A stretch of DNA of 64,000 nt. Source: a bacterium. Its GTDB lineage: Bacteria; CAIWAD01. Below, piece by piece: positions 48,981 through 61,006 of this stretch. The stretch is taken from assembly GCA_030429345.1 (NCBI GenBank), contig JAUIFJ010000011.1, positions 1 to 64,000 of the forward strand. The letters are read 5' to 3'. The first letter of the stretch is position 1. Every line of letters begins with the position of its first letter. Both the position numbers and the translations under genes were made by a program. The notes below the pieces were generated by a model that was not told the DNA's origin, did not search any database, and was given only the letters and a program-made list of their open reading frames with translations.

Positions 48981-50345
48981 ATGCTCGTACGGCTACAGGT
49001 TAAGAACTTCAAGAATATCAGAGACGCTGAGATCCGATTTGGACCTGTTTCCTGCCTAATTGGCCATAATGGCGTGGGAAAGTCTAATCTGTTTGATGCA
49101 ATTAAGTTTCTAAGCTTGCTTGCTGAGAACTCAATTCATGAAGCGGCAGATGGCGTTAGGGGCTCAAAGGATGCAGCATACTCGCCCTTGGATTTAGTCT
49201 ATAACAGGGACAAGAGTGCAGTAATACAACTAGCAGCTGATATGGTTGTGCCAAGTGTTGTAGTGGATGATTTTGGGCAATCAGTAAGCCCAAGTATTAC
49301 ACTCCTTAGTTACAAGGTGTCCTTATCATACTCTTCCGAGTATGATAGGCTAGTGCTAATTGAAGAACACCTTGAAGGTGTAAAAATAGGGGACTTTAGC
49401 AAGTTTGTCGGATTTAAGTGCTCACCGGAATTCAAGAGTTCTGTAGCAACTGGCGCAAGAAGAGGTGGACCCCTAATCTCGACTGATGACGAGAGAATTA
49501 GACTTCATGGCGATGGGGGGAGCAGAGGCAGACCAGCCCCAGTCGGCAAGTCTCCTTTAACTGTTGTTGGTGGAACGAATACGTCAGACTATCCTACAGT
49601 TTTAGCCGCCAAACGCGAAATGGCATCTTGGAAACTACTCCACTTAGAGCCATCTGCGATGAGAATGCCTGATCAACGTTCTGCTTCTCCACACGTCACA
49701 TCTAATGGAGGAAGGATTGCGTCAACATTTCATTCACTAGTGTCAGGTAATTCAAATTTGAAGTTTGAAATCATTGGTAGACTTCGAAAACTGAACTCCG
49801 ATATCGTGGATTTAGATGTTCATAGTGATGCGGCAAGGGATCAGCTAGCCCTTAGGGCGAAAGTACCAGGTGTTGACAACTGGTTGTATGCGAGGTCGTT
49901 ATCAGAGGGTACCCTTCGATACATAGCATTGGTCTTCATGCTAGTTGATGTGAACGAGAGAGCAGTACTATGCTTGGAGGAACCGGAGAATGGTATCCAT
50001 CCTTCAAGAATACCGTCCGTAGTTCAACTCCTTCATGATTATGCTGTTGATCCTGGGTTTGAGGTTAACTCAGAAAACCCATTGCGCCAGGTTATCATTA
50101 ATACCCATTCACCAGAAGTAGCTAGGAGAATGAATGTTGATGATTTGGTGTTTGTCGATCGAGTGAGTTCGAATGAATCTGGAAGCTACTGTCTTTTTCG
50201 TCCAATTCAAGGTACATGGAGAGCTTCATACGAGAATCAGGGAGTTCTGCCAAAGAACAAGAGGGCGTTTGTTGATTTCATTGGGGGGTCACCAGTCTCT
50301 GATGATACAATTCAACTGGAATTAAGGTTTGGGACGGCAACTTGA
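48981..50345 (+). CDS. RecF/OLD-like AAA ATPase (AAA_15/AAA_21 type)
   Basis: A 454-residue ABC/SMC-type ATPase. It opens LVRLQVKNFKNIRDAEIRFGPVSCLIGHNGVGKSNLFDAI with Walker A G28-S35, has the signature-like ARSLSEGTLRYIAL, Walker B AVLCLEEPENGIHP, and the H-loop INTHSPEVARRM. The long middle (about 60-290) is divergent. This architecture is shared by OLD nucleases, RloA, PARIS AriA and other defence ATPases in which ATP-dependent sensing gates a nuclease. The ATG at 48981 follows GAGGTG; a TTG 12 bp upstream is a weaker start. The partner gene begins inside its stop codon. Gene is AT-rich relative to neighbours, indicating transfer. Confidence 0.88.
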   Translation: MLVRLQVKNFKNIRDAEIRFGPVSCLIGHNGVGKSNLFDAIKFLSLLAENSIHEAADGVRGSKDAAYSPLDLVYNRDKSAVIQLAADMVVPSVVVDDFGQSVSPSITLLSYKVSLSYSSEYDRLVLIEEHLEGVKIGDFSKFVGFKCSPEFKSSVATGARRGGPLISTDDERIRLHGDGGSRGRPAPVGKSPLTVVGGTNTSDYPTVLAAKREMASWKLLHLEPSAMRMPDQRSASPHVTSNGGRIASTFHSLVSGNSNLKFEIIGRLRKLNSDIVDLDVHSDAARDQLALRAKVPGVDNWLYARSLSEGTLRYIALVFMLVDVNERAVLCLEEPENGIHPSRIPSVVQLLHDYAVDPGFEVNSENPLRQVIINTHSPEVARRMNVDDLVFVDRVSSNESGSYCLFRPIQGTWRASYENQGVLPKNKRAFVDFIGGSPVSDDTIQLELRFGTAT

Positions 50346-50941
50346 CACGGCAGATCACTTTTACACTTATTGCCGAAGGTGGAACAGATAGGGTTCTACT
50401 TCCTATCATTCAGTGGGCAATCCATAGGCTTGATCCTCAGGTGGACATTGTTGAACCAGAGTTCCGCAAGAAAGAGAGCAGCGTTCAAGAAACGCTACAA
50501 AATCTAAACTCTGATTCGATGTTGATTTTCTTTCATCGTGATGCAGATAATCAGCCATATGCCCAAAGACTTGAGGAGTTCCCTGTCTCAACTGGGATAA
50601 ATCTTGTTCCTGTCATCCCAGTTCGTATGACAGAAGCTTGGTTGCTTGTTGATGGGGGTGCTATTGCCAAAGCTGCATGTGTCCCGTCAGCAATGGTTAG
50701 TCTTCCAAATACTCGCACCATTGAGTCTATTGTAGATCCTAAGGCAGTGTTAGAACTTCTTTTACTTGAGGCTGCTGGTAATCCACGAGGTCGTAGGAGA
50801 AAGCAGTTCAAACGAGATATTGTTGAGAAACGAGTTGACATTGCAACTTGGATTTCAGACTTCTCGCGACTGGAGTCGTTGGACTCGTTTCGGCGTTTTC
50901 AATCGAGATTGAGAGAGGTTTACCCGTATCGTGTGTATTGA
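50342..50941 (+). CDS. DUF4276/TOPRIM-like partner of the defence-type ATPase
   Basis: A 199-residue protein with a TOPRIM-like arrangement: strand plus Glu motif LIAEGGTDRVLL (Glu12), then DxD in LIFFHRDADNQ (Asp67, Asp69), followed by VIPVRMTEAWLL (Glu98), a pattern typical of DUF4276-like proteins coded beside AAA ATPases. Those acidic residues would bind Mg2+ for nucleic-acid cleavage. A TTG start overlaps the ATPase TGA by 3 bp (CTTGA), so the two are translationally coupled and probably form one complex. Functionally analogous pairs include AriA-AriB (PARIS), RloA-RloB and AbiLi-AbiLii, but none of those identities is claimed. The AT-rich composition matches the ATPase gene. Confidence 0.75.
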   Translation: MTRQITFTLIAEGGTDRVLLPIIQWAIHRLDPQVDIVEPEFRKKESSVQETLQNLNSDSMLIFFHRDADNQPYAQRLEEFPVSTGINLVPVIPVRMTEAWLLVDGGAIAKAACVPSAMVSLPNTRTIESIVDPKAVLELLLLEAAGNPRGRRRKQFKRDIVEKRVDIATWISDFSRLESLDSFRRFQSRLREVYPYRVY

Positions 50942-50997
50942 GCATTTCTGTAGATCCAGGTTGTTTATTTCTTAAGTGTTTGTTCAAGGTAAGCCAA

Positions 50998-51036
50998 GAG
51001 GTTTTCCGGATCTTGCAGTGGAAGGATATGCTGTAG
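50998..51036 (+). repeat. Right 39-bp direct repeat (possible attR)
   Basis: Diverged copy of the lipoprotein 3' end; it encodes EVFRILQWKDML plus stop and lies 56 bp after the TOPRIM-like gene. It has no start codon or signal peptide upstream, so it is a gene-end remnant and not a gene. Confidence 0.7.
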
Positions 51037-51236
51037 CACACCCACCCATCCCCCTCCGCCCGCCGCCGAGGCCCGCCCGGTAAGAGTCCCACCATTGGCA
51101 CTGCCCGCCCACTTCCTTACCTTGGCCGCTTGACTTATATCAGTAAGGCTTCGCGCGGTTCTGCCGACACTGTCAGACTGCGGCGTATACTGCATTCCCC
51201 TCGCGGGATCCGGCCTTTTTCCAGCTTCGGAGAAGC

Positions 51237-51950
51237 ATGAGACTCGGCGTCAACATCGACCACATCGCCACCCTGCGCCAGGCCCGGCGCACGGTGGAGC
51301 CCGATCCGGTCCACGCGGTGGGCCTGGTGGAGCGGGCAGGAGCCAACGGCATCGTCTGCCATTTGCGGGAGGACCGGCGGCACATCCTGGATCGCGATCT
51401 GGAACTGCTGCGCAAGGTGGTCACCTCCCATCTCAACCTGGAAATGGCCGCGACGGAGGAGATGGTGCGCATTGCCATCGAAACCGGCCCGGACATGGTG
51501 ACCATCGTGCCGGAGAAGCGCGAGGAAGTGACGACCGAAGGCGGACTGGATGTTCGCGCCGCTGGTTCGCAGCTCAAGGAATTCATCGACAAGCTGAAAG
51601 CCCACGACATCGTGGTCAGCCTCTTTGTCGATCCCCAGCTGGAGGTGCTGAAGGAGTGCCGTCGGCTGGGCGCGGACTTTGTCGAACTGCACACGGGCGG
51701 CTATGCCAACATCCAGTCGGAAAGCGAGGCCGCGCAGGAAGCGGCGCGCATTCGTGAAATGGCGATGGCCGCGCGCAAGTTCGGACTGCGGGTCAGTGCC
51801 GGTCACGGCCTGACCTACCAGAATGTCGAGGCCATCGCCTCGATCCCTGAAATCGAGGAGCTGAACATCGGCCACAGCATCATGGCCCGCGCGATTTTCG
51901 ACGGATTGTCGAAGGCCGTCGGCGACATGGTCCGGCTGCTGCGCTCCTGA
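51237..51950 (+). CDS. pdxJ: Pyridoxine 5'-phosphate synthase
   Basis: A 237-residue TIM-barrel enzyme condensing 1-deoxy-xylulose 5-phosphate with 3-amino-1-hydroxyacetone 1-phosphate to pyridoxine 5'-phosphate. Signatures are [86 protein letters not shown] and [14 protein letters not shown]. It starts a co-directional cluster with a HAD hydrolase (4 bp later) and fbp. Together with pdxH at 2.9 kb it shows DXP-dependent B6 synthesis. The upstream 200 bp includes the island's right boundary. Confidence 0.96.
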   Translation: MRLGVNIDHIATLRQARRTVEPDPVHAVGLVERAGANGIVCHLREDRRHILDRDLELLRKVVTSHLNLEMAATEEMVRIAIETGPDMVTIVPEKREEVTTEGGLDVRAAGSQLKEFIDKLKAHDIVVSLFVDPQLEVLKECRRLGADFVELHTGGYANIQSESEAAQEAARIREMAMAARKFGLRVSAGHGLTYQNVEAIASIPEIEELNIGHSIMARAIFDGLSKAVGDMVRLLRS

Positions 51951-51954
51951 CGCG

Positions 51955-52629
51955 ATGAAACGACTGCTCCCGACGACCCGCTTCCGCGCCGTGCTCTTCG
52001 ACATGGACGGAGTCGTGGTCGACAGCATACCCACCCATGTCCAGGCCTGGCAGGAGGCCTTCCGGGCGCAAGGGGTGGACCTGGACCCGGAATGGCCCCG
52101 CCTGCGGGAAGGCGAGAAGGCCCTGGAGACCTGCCGCTTGATCTGCCGCCGCCTTGATCTGGACTGGAACACGGAGCGCTGCGCCGCCCTGGTGGCGCAC
52201 AAGCGGGAGATCTTCCGCTCCCGCCCGACACCCCCCTTTTTTCCCGACTTCCTGCCTACCTGGCGCGAACTGCGTCGCCGCGGCATCGCCACCGCGCTGG
52301 TGACGGGATCGACCCGCGTCAACGTGGAACACCTGCTGAGCGGGGAACTGCTGCAGGGCTTCGACGCCCTGGTCTGCTCGGAGGATGTCACACAGGGGAA
52401 GCCTGATCCGGAACCCTACCTGAGGGGACTGAAGGCCCTGGGCCTGCCTGCCGATGAATGCCTGGTGGTCGAGAACGCCCCCCTGGGCATCGAGTCCGCC
52501 CGCGCCGCCGGCCTGGCCGTGCTGGCCCTGACCACGACCCTTCGAGAAGAACACCTGGAAGCCGCCGACGAGATCGGCCTGTCACACATGCGGGTCCTGG
52601 ACCTGGTCCGGCCCGAAGGAGAGTGCTAA
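51955..52629 (+). CDS. HAD-superfamily phosphatase (beta-phosphoglucomutase-like)
   Basis: A 224-residue HAD subfamily IA enzyme: nucleophile motif FDMDGVVVDS, helical cap (HVQAWQEAFRAQGVDL), motif II VTGSTRV, Lys in the KPDPEPYL segment, and motif IV VVENAPLGIESARAAGL. The DMDGVVVDS and ENAPLGI forms are typical of beta-phosphoglucomutase/phosphatase-like members; the substrate is undetermined. Flanked by pdxJ (4 bp upstream) and fbp (ATG overlaps its TAA). It could be a sugar-phosphate or, given pdxJ, a vitamer-phosphate phosphatase; this is inference. Confidence 0.87.
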   Translation: MKRLLPTTRFRAVLFDMDGVVVDSIPTHVQAWQEAFRAQGVDLDPEWPRLREGEKALETCRLICRRLDLDWNTERCAALVAHKREIFRSRPTPPFFPDFLPTWRELRRRGIATALVTGSTRVNVEHLLSGELLQGFDALVCSEDVTQGKPDPEPYLRGLKALGLPADECLVVENAPLGIESARAAGLAVLALTTTLREEHLEAADEIGLSHMRVLDLVRPEGEC

Positions 52630-53651
52630 TGGACGGTATGGTAACCATTGAACGCCACATCCTCGACCAGGAGGCCTCGAGCCCTTCCGCGAGCGGGGTT
52701 TTTTCCGGCCTGCTCTACGAGATCGCGCTGGCCGGGAAGATCATCCAGCGCGAAGTATCACGCGCCGGCCTGATCGAGCTGCTGGGCAAGACCGGGGATG
52801 TCAACATCCAGGGCGAGACGGTCGCCAAGCTGGACGAGTACTCCAACGAGGTCATGGTGCGCACCCTCTCCATGGGCAATCGCGTCTGCCTGATGGGCTC
52901 CGAAGAGGTCGACGACGTGATTATTCCCGAGAACGGAGCGAAGCAGGGCAAGTACGTCGTCTGCTTCGATCCCCTGGACGGTTCGAGCAATATCGACGCC
53001 AACGTATCCATCGGGACCATCTTCTCGATCTTCCGCCGCAAGTCCGAGCTGGGCACCCTGCCGACGCGGGAGGACGCCCTGCAGCCGGGCAGCGAACTGA
53101 TCGGCGCCGGCTACATCGTATACGGCAGCTCGACGATGCTCGTGTATACAACGAAGGGCGGCACGGTCGACGGCTTCACCTATGACCCTAGCGTGGGCGA
53201 GTTCCTGCGCAGCCACCAGAACATCCGCACGCCGGAGACCGGGCGCATCTACAGCGTCAACGAAGGCAACGTGCAGTACTGGGAGCGCGGCATCCAGCAG
53301 TTCCTGGTGGGCGTCAAGGCGGAGGACAAGGCTCGCAAGCGCCCCTACGCGCACCGCTATATTGGCAGCCTGGTGGCGGACTTCCACCGCAACCTGCTCT
53401 ACGGCGGGATCTTCCTCTACCCGCGGAACGTGCGCGGGGGCAAGAAGAACAATGGCAAGCTGCGCCTGCTCTACGAGGCCATGCCCCTGGCGATGGTCGC
53501 CGTCAACGCAGGCGGCGGAGCGAGCACGGGACGCATGCCGATTCTCGACGTGCAGCCGACGGAGCTGCACCAGCGCGTGCCCCTGATCATCGGCAGCCGC
53601 AACGACGTGGACGAAGCGGTCCGCTTCATCGCGGCCGAAGAGGAAGAGTAG
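52629..53651 (+). CDS. fbp: Class I fructose-1,6-bisphosphatase
   Basis: A 340-residue class I FBPase catalysing the irreversible gluconeogenic hydrolysis of fructose 1,6-bisphosphate. Metal- and substrate-site motifs: LMGSEEVDDVI, VVCFDPLDGSSNIDANVSIGT, GYIVYGSSTMLVYT, YIGSLVADFHRNLLYGGIFLYP and KLRLLYEAMPLAMV. The ATG shares a base with the HAD stop (TAATG). Next comes ppdK after 61 bp, so the region groups two gluconeogenic enzymes. Confidence 0.96.
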   Translation: MDGMVTIERHILDQEASSPSASGVFSGLLYEIALAGKIIQREVSRAGLIELLGKTGDVNIQGETVAKLDEYSNEVMVRTLSMGNRVCLMGSEEVDDVIIPENGAKQGKYVVCFDPLDGSSNIDANVSIGTIFSIFRRKSELGTLPTREDALQPGSELIGAGYIVYGSSTMLVYTTKGGTVDGFTYDPSVGEFLRSHQNIRTPETGRIYSVNEGNVQYWERGIQQFLVGVKAEDKARKRPYAHRYIGSLVADFHRNLLYGGIFLYPRNVRGGKKNNGKLRLLYEAMPLAMVAVNAGGGASTGRMPILDVQPTELHQRVPLIIGSRNDVDEAVRFIAAEEEE

Positions 53652-53712
53652 AATCAATTTCGTGACGCATCACATCCAATAGATCCGAAACAGCAAATCG
53701 GAAGGGTTTCCA

Positions 53713-56529
<2,817 letters not shown>

Positions 56530-56551
56530 TCTTTCTGAAGACAGGCAGCAG

Positions 56552-56580
56552 AACGGGAGCGCCCTGGCGCTCCCGTTTTT
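56552..56580 (+). terminator. Rho-independent terminator after ppdK
   Basis: Perfect 11-bp stem AACGGGAGCGC / GCGCTCCCGTT with a CCTG loop, running into TTT. Confidence 0.95.
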
Positions 56581-56688
56581 GTTCCTGCAGCTGTCCAATT
56601 GGATGGATTTTGTGTTAGCGACTTTTGTGGCAATAAAGCTGTGCACTGTGAGTAGGAGCGTGCATAGTTCGCACTTTCCGTCCACCGG

Positions 56689-58908
56689 CTAGTCGATCGC
56701 GGTCCGCAGCCGCAAGGCATTTCCGATGACCGAAACGGAGCTGAAGCTCATGGCGCCGGCAGCCAGGATCGGGCTCAGCAGGATGCCGAAGAAAGGATAG
56801 AGCAGGCCCGCTGCGACCGGCACGCCCGCCGCATTGTAGCCGAAGGCGAAGACGAGGTTCTGCCGGATGTTCCTCATTGTCAATCGGCTGATTCGCCGCG
56901 CGCGGGCAATGTCTCGCAGATCGCCCTTCACCAGTGTGACGGCGGCGCTTTCCATGGCCACATCCGTGCCGGTCCCCATGGCGATGCCGACCTGGGCCAG
57001 GGCCAGGGCGGGCGCGTCGTTGACGCCGTCCCCGGCCATCGCCACCACGCGGCCCGCCGCCTGCTCCTGCCTGACGGCTTCCGCCTTGTCGTCGGGCTTC
57101 ATCCCGGCGCGCACCTCGTCGATGCCGAGCTGTTGTGCTACGGCTCGCGCTGTGGTCTCGCTGTCCCCCGTCAGCATGAGAATGCGAATGCCCGCACGGT
57201 GCAAAGCGTCGATCGCCTGCGGCGTGCTCTCCTTGAGCGGATCCGCGACGCTGATCATGCCGGCGGCCTTCCCGTCCACCGAGAGAAACACGACGGTTCG
57301 ACCCTGCTCCCTCTGGGACTCTGCGCGCTCTTGCAGCAGGCTGCCGTCCACTCCCATGTGTTCCAGAAGGCTTCGGTTTCCCAGCGCGCAGCTCTTGCCT
57401 TGCCAGCGGCCGCGGATCCCTTCACCGGTGAGGGACTCGAAGTCCTCGATGGCAGCGGGCTGCAGACCCCATTTCCTGGCGCCCTCCAGGATCGCCGCGG
57501 CAAGCGGGTGCTCGCTGCCTTTCTCCAGGCCGGCGGCGATTGCCAGGACCTCTTCCTCCCCGAAGTCTCCCGCGGCCTCGACAGAGGCCAGCGCGGGCCG
57601 ACCCTCCGTGAGCGTGCCGGTCTTGTCGACGACGAGTGTATCCACTTCGCAAAGCGTTTCGATGGCCTCGGCGTCACGGAACAGGATTCCCACGCTTGCG
57701 GCCCGGCCGGTCGCCACCATGATCGACATGGGCGTGGCCAGGCCCAGGGCACAGGGGCAGGCGATGATCAGCACGGCGATGGCATTGATCAGGGCGTGTG
57801 CCATGGCGGGTTCCGGGCCGATCAGCGACCAGGCGGCGAAGGTGCCGAGGGCGATGAGGATCACGGAGGGAACGAACCATGCCGAGACCTGGTCTGCCAG
57901 CTTCTGGATCGGTGCCCGGCTGCGTTGAGCCGCGGCCACCATGTCCACAATGCGCGCCAGCAGCGATTCCGAGCCGATCTTCTCCGCGCGCATCACGAAA
58001 CTGCCCGGGCCGTTGACCGTGGAGCCGATCACGGACTCGCCGGCCTGCTTCTCCACCGGAATGGATTCTCCGGTCACCATGGATTCATCCACGGAGCTGC
58101 GGCCTTCCAGCACTTCTCCGTCGACGGGAATCCGCTCGCCGGGGCGCACACGCAAACGATCACCGTGTTCCACATGCTCCAGGGGCACATCGACCTCGTT
58201 GCCGTCCTCCTCGATGCGCCGGGCGGTCGTGGCCTGCAGATCGAGCAGCTGGCGGATCGCCTGGCTCGTGCGGCTTCGAGCGCGCAGCTCCAGCACTTGC
58301 CCCAGCAGGATCAGGGTCACGATGCTGCCGGCCGCCTCGAAGTAGACGCCCACTTCGCCATTGCTGCGGAAAGAGGCCGGGAACAGGCCGGGAAACAGCG
58401 AGGCCACCAGGCTGTAAAGGTAGGCCACGCTGACACCAAGACCTATGAGCGTGAACATGTTCAGGCTGCGGTTCGCCAGCGAGGCCAGCGCGCGAACATA
58501 GAAGGGCCATGCGGACCAGAGGCAGACCGGCGTCGCCAGGGCCAGCTCGGCCATCCTCTTCGCTTCCGGGGAGAGGAAGCTGGAAACCGGCGCCCCAGGC
58601 AGCATGTCGCCCATGGAGACGAAGAGCAGGGGCACGCTCAAGGCGGCGGCGAATCGGAAGCGCCGCGACATGTCGCGCAGTTCGGTCGAGTCTCCTCCCG
58701 CCTCGCCGGAGGACCGGCGCGGCTCGAGGGCCATCCCGCATTTCGGACACTCACCGGGCCCCTGTCGCACGACCTCCGGGTGCATCGGGCATGTGTACTC
58801 GGTCTCGTTCCGTGGGGGATCCGCGGCTTCCAGGGCCATGCCGCATTTCGGGCAACTTCCGGGCTCCGTCTGTCTCACTTCCGGGTGCATGGGGCAAGTG
58901 TAGGTCAT
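56689..58908 (-). CDS. Copper-translocating P1B-type ATPase with two heavy-metal-binding domains
   Basis: A 739-residue P1B ATPase exporting Cu+ (or related metal). The N-terminus has two tandem Cys-rich binding modules of the form YTCPMHPEV[12 protein letters not shown] (about 3-27 and 38-62) instead of MXCXXC ferredoxin-like domains. The membrane metal site is Cys384-Pro-Cys386 in [13 protein letters not shown]; the phosphorylated Asp428 is in [23 protein letters not shown] and [12 protein letters not shown] complete the set. The final helix contains [11 protein letters not shown] and [15 protein letters not shown], typical of Cu+ pumps. Start ATG at 58908 has AAAGGA 7 nt upstream. It lies downstream of the multicopper oxidase in the same minus-strand copper cluster. 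Confidence 0.94.
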   Translation of the reverse strand: MTYTCPMHPEVRQTEPGSCPKCGMALEAADPPRNETEYTCPMHPEVVRQGPGECPKCGMALEPRRSSGEAGGDSTELRDMSRRFRFAAALSVPLLFVSMGDMLPGAPVSSFLSPEAKRMAELALATPVCLWSAWPFYVRALASLANRSLNMFTLIGLGVSVAYLYSLVASLFPGLFPASFRSNGEVGVYFEAAGSIVTLILLGQVLELRARSRTSQAIRQLLDLQATTARRIEEDGNEVDVPLEHVEHGDRLRVRPGERIPVDGEVLEGRSSVDESMVTGESIPVEKQAGESVIGSTVNGPGSFVMRAEKIGSESLLARIVDMVAAAQRSRAPIQKLADQVSAWFVPSVILIALGTFAAWSLIGPEPAMAHALINAIAVLIIACPCALGLATPMSIMVATGRAASVGILFRDAEAIETLCEVDTLVVDKTGTLTEGRPALASVEAAGDFGEEEVLAIAAGLEKGSEHPLAAAILEGARKWGLQPAAIEDFESLTGEGIRGRWQGKSCALGNRSLLEHMGVDGSLLQERAESQREQGRTVVFLSVDGKAAGMISVADPLKESTPQAIDALHRAGIRILMLTGDSETTARAVAQQLGIDEVRAGMKPDDKAEAVRQEQAAGRVVAMAGDGVNDAPALALAQVGIAMGTGTDVAMESAAVTLVKGDLRDIARARRISRLTMRNIRQNLVFAFGYNAAGVPVAAGLLYPFFGILLSPILAAGAMSFSSVSVIGNALRLRTAID

Positions 58909-59067
58909 CCGTTCATCCTTTCGCACGCCGCGGCAGGCGCGACAGGTCTTTCGGTCCGGAAACGGCAGAGGCGCCGAAGCACGCGCGTCGCATTCGTGCT
59001 TCGCGATCTCCTTTCCTGTCCGGCCGGTGGGAAACCGCCTCCGAAGTCCCTGATCACTGGCTCTGTG

Positions 59068-60840
59068 TCACTTCAGAAGCAGGATCTTCCGGTGGCGCGT
59101 TTCCGTCCTGCCCTTCATGCGGATGATGTAGACGCCGGAGGGCCGGTTGTCCGCATGCCATCTCAGATCATGCCTTCCCGCTTCCATCCTGCCTTCGTAG
59201 AGGGTCTCCACCAGGGCTCCGCGCAGATCCAGCACCTGGATCCGCACATCTTCCGCCCGCTCCAGCACAGCCGGGATGACCGTAGAGGGATTGAAGGGAT
59301 TCGGGTGCGCGGGAAGCAGGTCGAAGGCCCGTGGCGCCGTCGCCGGCCCGGCTTCCGTCTGGGGATCGACGACGACGAACTGGCCCATCATTCCGTCGTC
59401 CTCGTGGATCAGCATGTGGCAGTGATACATGTAGGGTACCTCGTCGTCTGCGTGATCCAGGAAGCGCGTGATGAACCGGACCGTGGACATGGGCCTGACG
59501 AGCACCACGTCCTTGCGGCCCTGCAGCTCCGGAGGCGGCGGCGAGCCGTTCAGGTCCAGGACTTGGAACTGCACATTGTGGATGTGGAAAGGGTGCGAGA
59601 TGGGCGAGGAGTTGGTCAGAGTCCAGATCTCCGTGTTCCCCAGGGGGATGTCCATGTTGATCTGCTCCATGTCGAAGGCCGTTCCGTTGATCAGGAAGGA
59701 GCCGTTGAGCGCTCCCGGTCCCGGGGACTGGGGAGTAAAGGTCAATTGCCGTGTCGTGTCCGCTTCGCTCTCCAGGTAGGGTGTTGCCGGCACCAGGGCT
59801 TCCGGGATGGAGGTGACCGGATCCGGTCCCGTTTCCTGGATCAAGAACCGCAGCACCTCGAAATCGCTGCCGTTGAGCGGATTCGGATTGTAGCCGTTCA
59901 GGACCATCTGCGGCATCATTCCCGGAGTGGTCGCGCCGTATACGCCGCTGGGCAGCTCGGATGCGTAGCTGTTGAGGGATACCTCGGGCATCGCGATGGC
60001 GGAGAAATCAAACAGGACCTCCGCCCGTTCGCCAGGAGAAAGCAGCAGGCGCGTCAGTTCAACGGGCTCTGCCAGCAGCCCGCCATCGGAGGCGATCATG
60101 TGGAAGGCGAGGTTGTCCGAAAAGCCAAGGTTGAAACTGCGCATCGAGGATCCGTTCAGCAGTCGAAGTCTCACGACCTGGGCAGGAACGGAGAGCTCGG
60201 CGTTCACCGAGCCGTTGACCGTCAGCACCGAATCAGAGTTGGAAGGCACGATGATCTGTCCCGCCGAGTCGATGTCTCGGGTCTGGATCGCCAGGGGAAA
60301 GTCGTCCACCCCATAGGTTCGGGGCAGTTCGAGAGCGGCTTCCTCCGCGTCGCGCACGATGACGAAGCCGGCGATCCCCAGCGAGGCGTGCAGGTTCGTG
60401 TTCTCGTGCAGATGCGGGTGGTACCAGTAGGTTCCGGCCTTGTCCAGAACCGCGAACTGCGGATTCCAGGTCTCGTCCGGCTGGATCACGGAGTGAGGGC
60501 CGCCGTCATTCGCCGCGCTGACATGCATGCCGTGCCAATGGATCGTTGTGGCCGTGCCCAGGTTATTCTGGATCTGGACGTCCACGAACTCGCCTTCGTT
60601 CATGACCAGGGTCGGCCCCAGAAGAGGGCCGTTCACTCCCATGGTCGAGGATGCCGTACCGGGGCGGATTTCACTCAGGCCCGTCTGCAGCGACAGGCTG
60701 AATTCGGGCCCCTCGAGCAATGGCGGAATGGCGATCTCCGCGTGCAGCAGGGAAAAGGTTCCTGCAAGGCATGTCAACGAAATGCCGCTGAGGATCCAAT
60801 GGCATACAATTGCAGGTGTGATGGAGGAAGGCAGGCGCAT
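59068..60840 (-). CDS. Multicopper oxidase with C-terminal T9SS sorting domain
   Basis: A 590-residue exported multicopper oxidase. All copper ligands are visible: HWHG (101-104), YHPHLH (140-145), HPFHIH (416-421), and HCHMLIHEDDGMM (473-485) with an axial Met. The fold is that of CotA/CueO-like oxidases that oxidise Cu+ or phenols while reducing O2 to water. Residues of about 505-590 form a FlgD-like sorting domain (AHPNPFNPSTVIPAVLERAEDVRIQVLDLRG ... SGVYIIRMKGRTETRHRKILLLK), so the enzyme is probably surface-exposed through T9SS rather than periplasmic. The N-terminal hydrophobic stretch is the signal peptide. Adjacent copper ATPase, metal-binding protein and CusA-type pump support a copper-detoxification role. 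Confidence 0.92.
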   Translation of the reverse strand: MRLPSSITPAIVCHWILSGISLTCLAGTFSLLHAEIAIPPLLEGPEFSLSLQTGLSEIRPGTASSTMGVNGPLLGPTLVMNEGEFVDVQIQNNLGTATTIHWHGMHVSAANDGGPHSVIQPDETWNPQFAVLDKAGTYWYHPHLHENTNLHASLGIAGFVIVRDAEEAALELPRTYGVDDFPLAIQTRDIDSAGQIIVPSNSDSVLTVNGSVNAELSVPAQVVRLRLLNGSSMRSFNLGFSDNLAFHMIASDGGLLAEPVELTRLLLSPGERAEVLFDFSAIAMPEVSLNSYASELPSGVYGATTPGMMPQMVLNGYNPNPLNGSDFEVLRFLIQETGPDPVTSIPEALVPATPYLESEADTTRQLTFTPQSPGPGALNGSFLINGTAFDMEQINMDIPLGNTEIWTLTNSSPISHPFHIHNVQFQVLDLNGSPPPPELQGRKDVVLVRPMSTVRFITRFLDHADDEVPYMYHCHMLIHEDDGMMGQFVVVDPQTEAGPATAPRAFDLLPAHPNPFNPSTVIPAVLERAEDVRIQVLDLRGALVETLYEGRMEAGRHDLRWHADNRPSGVYIIRMKGRTETRHRKILLLK

Positions 60841-60929
60841 GGTGGCTCTTTCCGTTCAGGAAGTTGAATTCGGCTCGTTTGATGGCCGCCATGTCCCATA
60901 CAATGTGGCGTGGGGAGCGATAGCAGCCA

Positions 60930-60956
60930 GGCAGGAGCGCTCATGACGCTCCTGCC
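60930..60956 (-). terminator. Hairpin between metal-binding protein and oxidase genes
   Basis: Perfect 10-bp stem GGCAGGAGCG / CGCTCCTGCC with a CTCATGA loop, 50 bp after the stop of the metal-binding protein gene. There is no T-run on the minus strand; it may be a terminator or attenuator that makes the oxidase a separate unit. Confidence 0.55.
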
Positions 60957-61006
60957 CGGTGCGGATTGGAACACAGTGCATTAGGCACATGGTGCCTCGC
61001 GAGGCA

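Larger units (their letters stand above)
48882..51036 (+). mobile_element. AT-rich two-gene accessory island
   Basis: About 2.15 kb whose base composition drops sharply below that of the surrounding DNA and whose codon use shifts to A/T-ending codons. It carries an ATPase and a TOPRIM-like gene and is bounded by the 3' end of the lipoprotein gene and a second, diverged copy of that 3' end. No integrase or transposase is present inside, so mobilisation would be in trans or is relict. Confidence 0.65.

Noticed and set aside
48981-50941. Direct identification as PARIS (AriA-AriB)
   Set aside because: The domain logic is similar, but the second protein lacks features I could match to AriB/DUF4435; only a general ATPase plus TOPRIM-like call is supported.
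50848-51036. A 62-codon open frame after the TOPRIM-like gene
   Set aside because: Most of it overlaps the TOPRIM-like gene in another frame; only its last 13 codons (including the stop) resemble a protein, namely the duplicated lipoprotein C-terminus.
57133-60867. A 1244-codon plus-strand open frame
   Set aside because: Antisense to the copper ATPase and multicopper oxidase, both of which carry complete catalytic motifs on the minus strand.
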